Assembly (NCBI GenBank): GCA_021815005.1
Contig: JAKAHL010000105.1
Span: 1-7,094 of the forward strand
Source of the DNA: Chloroflexota bacterium
GTDB taxonomy: Bacteria; Chloroflexota; Limnocylindria; Limnocylindrales; CSP1-4
Direction: 5' to 3'
DNA: 7,094 nt
Of the stretch, positions 6,467-7,094 are shown piece by piece. The first letter of the stretch is position 1, and the number at the start of each line of letters is the position of its first letter. The position numbers and the translations under genes are program-made. The notes below the pieces were generated by a model. The model worked only from the letters and a program-made list of their open reading frames with translations. It did no database searches and was not told the origin of the DNA.

Positions 6467-7056
6467 CGGGGAGTCCTGGCGGCGCCCGCCGGTCGCGGGC
6501 CCGGGCCGGCGGGCCGCAGCCTGGCGTCCGTCGAGCGGACGAAGTCGGCGATCCGGTCGAGCGCCGCCTCGCGAACCGGCGAGAGGTCGTGGCCAAGGCC
6601 CGGGTAGACCACCAGTTCGCCGCGGGGCAGGCGCGCGACGGCGATCCGGAGCAGATCGAGGCGCGCATACGGGTCGGCGTCGCCGGCCAGGAGCAGCACG
6701 GGGACCGTGAGGGCCGGCCAGTGCACGGCGCGGGCCAGCGCGGGGTCCGGCCGCCGGGGCGGGTGGAGCGGGTACGACAGCGCGACGACGCCGGCCCACG
6801 GGTGCCGCCGCCCCATCGTCCGCGCCCCCTCAGCCACCAGCAAAGTCGCGACGCGGGCGCCCAGCGAGTGCCCGCCGACCACCACGCCGGGCACGTCGGG
6901 TGCCTGGGCGGCGAACGGCGCGATCCCGCGCTCTGCTCTGCCGCGCGGCAGCGCGACGGCCCCGGCGGCCAGGCCCCGCGCCCGGAGGCCGTCCACCCAG
7001 GGCTGCATGGCAGCGGCGGACCCCCACGCGCCGTGGCCGAGCCAGACCTCCGTCAC
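6463..7056 (-). CDS. Small alpha/beta hydrolase, TEX30/KANL3-like
   Basis: 197 aa from the GTG at 7056. The alpha/beta-hydrolase core is visible: an oxyanion-side H-G-A-W-G loop at 8-12, the nucleophile elbow G-H-S-L-G at 62-66 (S64), an acid in L-A-G-D-A-D-P at 123-129 (D126, or D128), and the catalytic histidine in G-L-G-H-D at 153-157 (H156). The S-Y-P-L-H-P-P segment at 94-100 is characteristic of the TEX30/KANL3-type predicted hydrolases, whose substrate is not established. A low-complexity Pro/Arg/Ala tail (about 180-197) ends in the ATGA overlap with tag. No clear ribosome binding site precedes the GTG, and the frame stays open to the edge of the window, so the true start could lie outside; the GTG is preferred because the first beta-strand (about 3-7) follows at once. 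Likely the upstream partner of tag in an operon. Confidence 0.85.
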   Translation of the reverse strand: MTEVWLGHGAWGSAAAMQPWVDGLRARGLAAGAVALPRGRAERGIAPFAAQAPDVPGVVVGGHSLGARVATLLVAEGARTMGRRHPWAGVVALSYPLHPPRRPDPALARAVHWPALTVPVLLLAGDADPYARLDLLRIAVARLPRGELVVYPGLGHDLSPVREAALDRIADFVRSTDARLRPAGPGPRPAGAARTPR

Positions 7057-7094
7057 GGCCGGCGGGCGACCGTGTCGCCGGCCCGCGGGCGGCC

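Noticed and set aside
4268..6607. 779-codon plus-strand open frame opposite the kinase, tag and hydrolase genes
   Set aside because: It covers three well-supported minus-strand genes, is low in complexity and shows no domain; an antisense shadow.
6467..6799. Longer N-terminus for Tag, starting at 6799
   Set aside because: The added residues are Pro/Arg/Ala-rich, out of frame over the hydrolase gene, and unlike any Tag N-terminus; zinc ligand C10 sits correctly from the 6466 start.
1..7094. Search for tRNA, rRNA, CRISPR arrays, insertion sequences, attachment sites and toxin-antitoxin pairs
   Set aside because: No cloverleaf, spaced direct repeats, transposase or terminal repeats were seen; space between genes totals little more than 100 bp outside the two window ends.

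Overview
The window is very GC-rich and densely coding. It holds five protein genes, each recognisable at least to family level, and no RNA gene, insertion sequence or CRISPR array. Nearly every wobble base is G or C. Together with the protein types (a cytoplasmic multi-GAF/PAS NarL-type kinase and a GreA carrying an extra N-terminal domain), this suggests a free-living, high-GC bacterium. A Chloroflexota (Limnocylindria-like) or actinobacterial lineage seems most likely. That assignment is inference from style, because no taxonomic marker is present.

Layout. On the minus strand, 75-1466 encodes a membrane-anchored or secreted serine hydrolase of the class C beta-lactamase / R61 DD-peptidase family with a Pro-Thr tail. 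A 61-bp divergent gap separates it from a plus-strand gene (1528-2745). That gene encodes a two-part protein: an N-terminal domain resembling a GIY-YIG nuclease fold, a flexible linker, and a complete GreA transcript-cleavage factor at the C-terminus. Its stop codon lies 25 bp from the stop of a convergent minus-strand gene (2771-5842), a soluble sensor histidine kinase with three GAF domains, two PAS domains, HisKA_3 and HATPase_c. Upstream of the kinase on the same strand are tag (3-methyladenine DNA glycosylase I, 5876-6466) and a small TEX30/KANL3-like alpha/beta hydrolase (6463-7056). The hydrolase and tag share an ATGA overlap.

How the parts may work together. Hydrolase and tag look translationally coupled. 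The kinase could be read from the same transcript, but a promoter-like -35/-10 pair sits in the tag-kinase gap and points at a GTG codon 21 codons inside the longest kinase frame, so the kinase may have its own leaderless promoter. No response regulator is present, so the kinase looks orphan here. The item most worth following up is the GIY-YIG-like/GreA fusion. It would place a possible nuclease-fold domain on a factor that inserts into the secondary channel of stalled RNA polymerase, close to an alkylation-repair glycosylase. A functional link among these genes is speculative.
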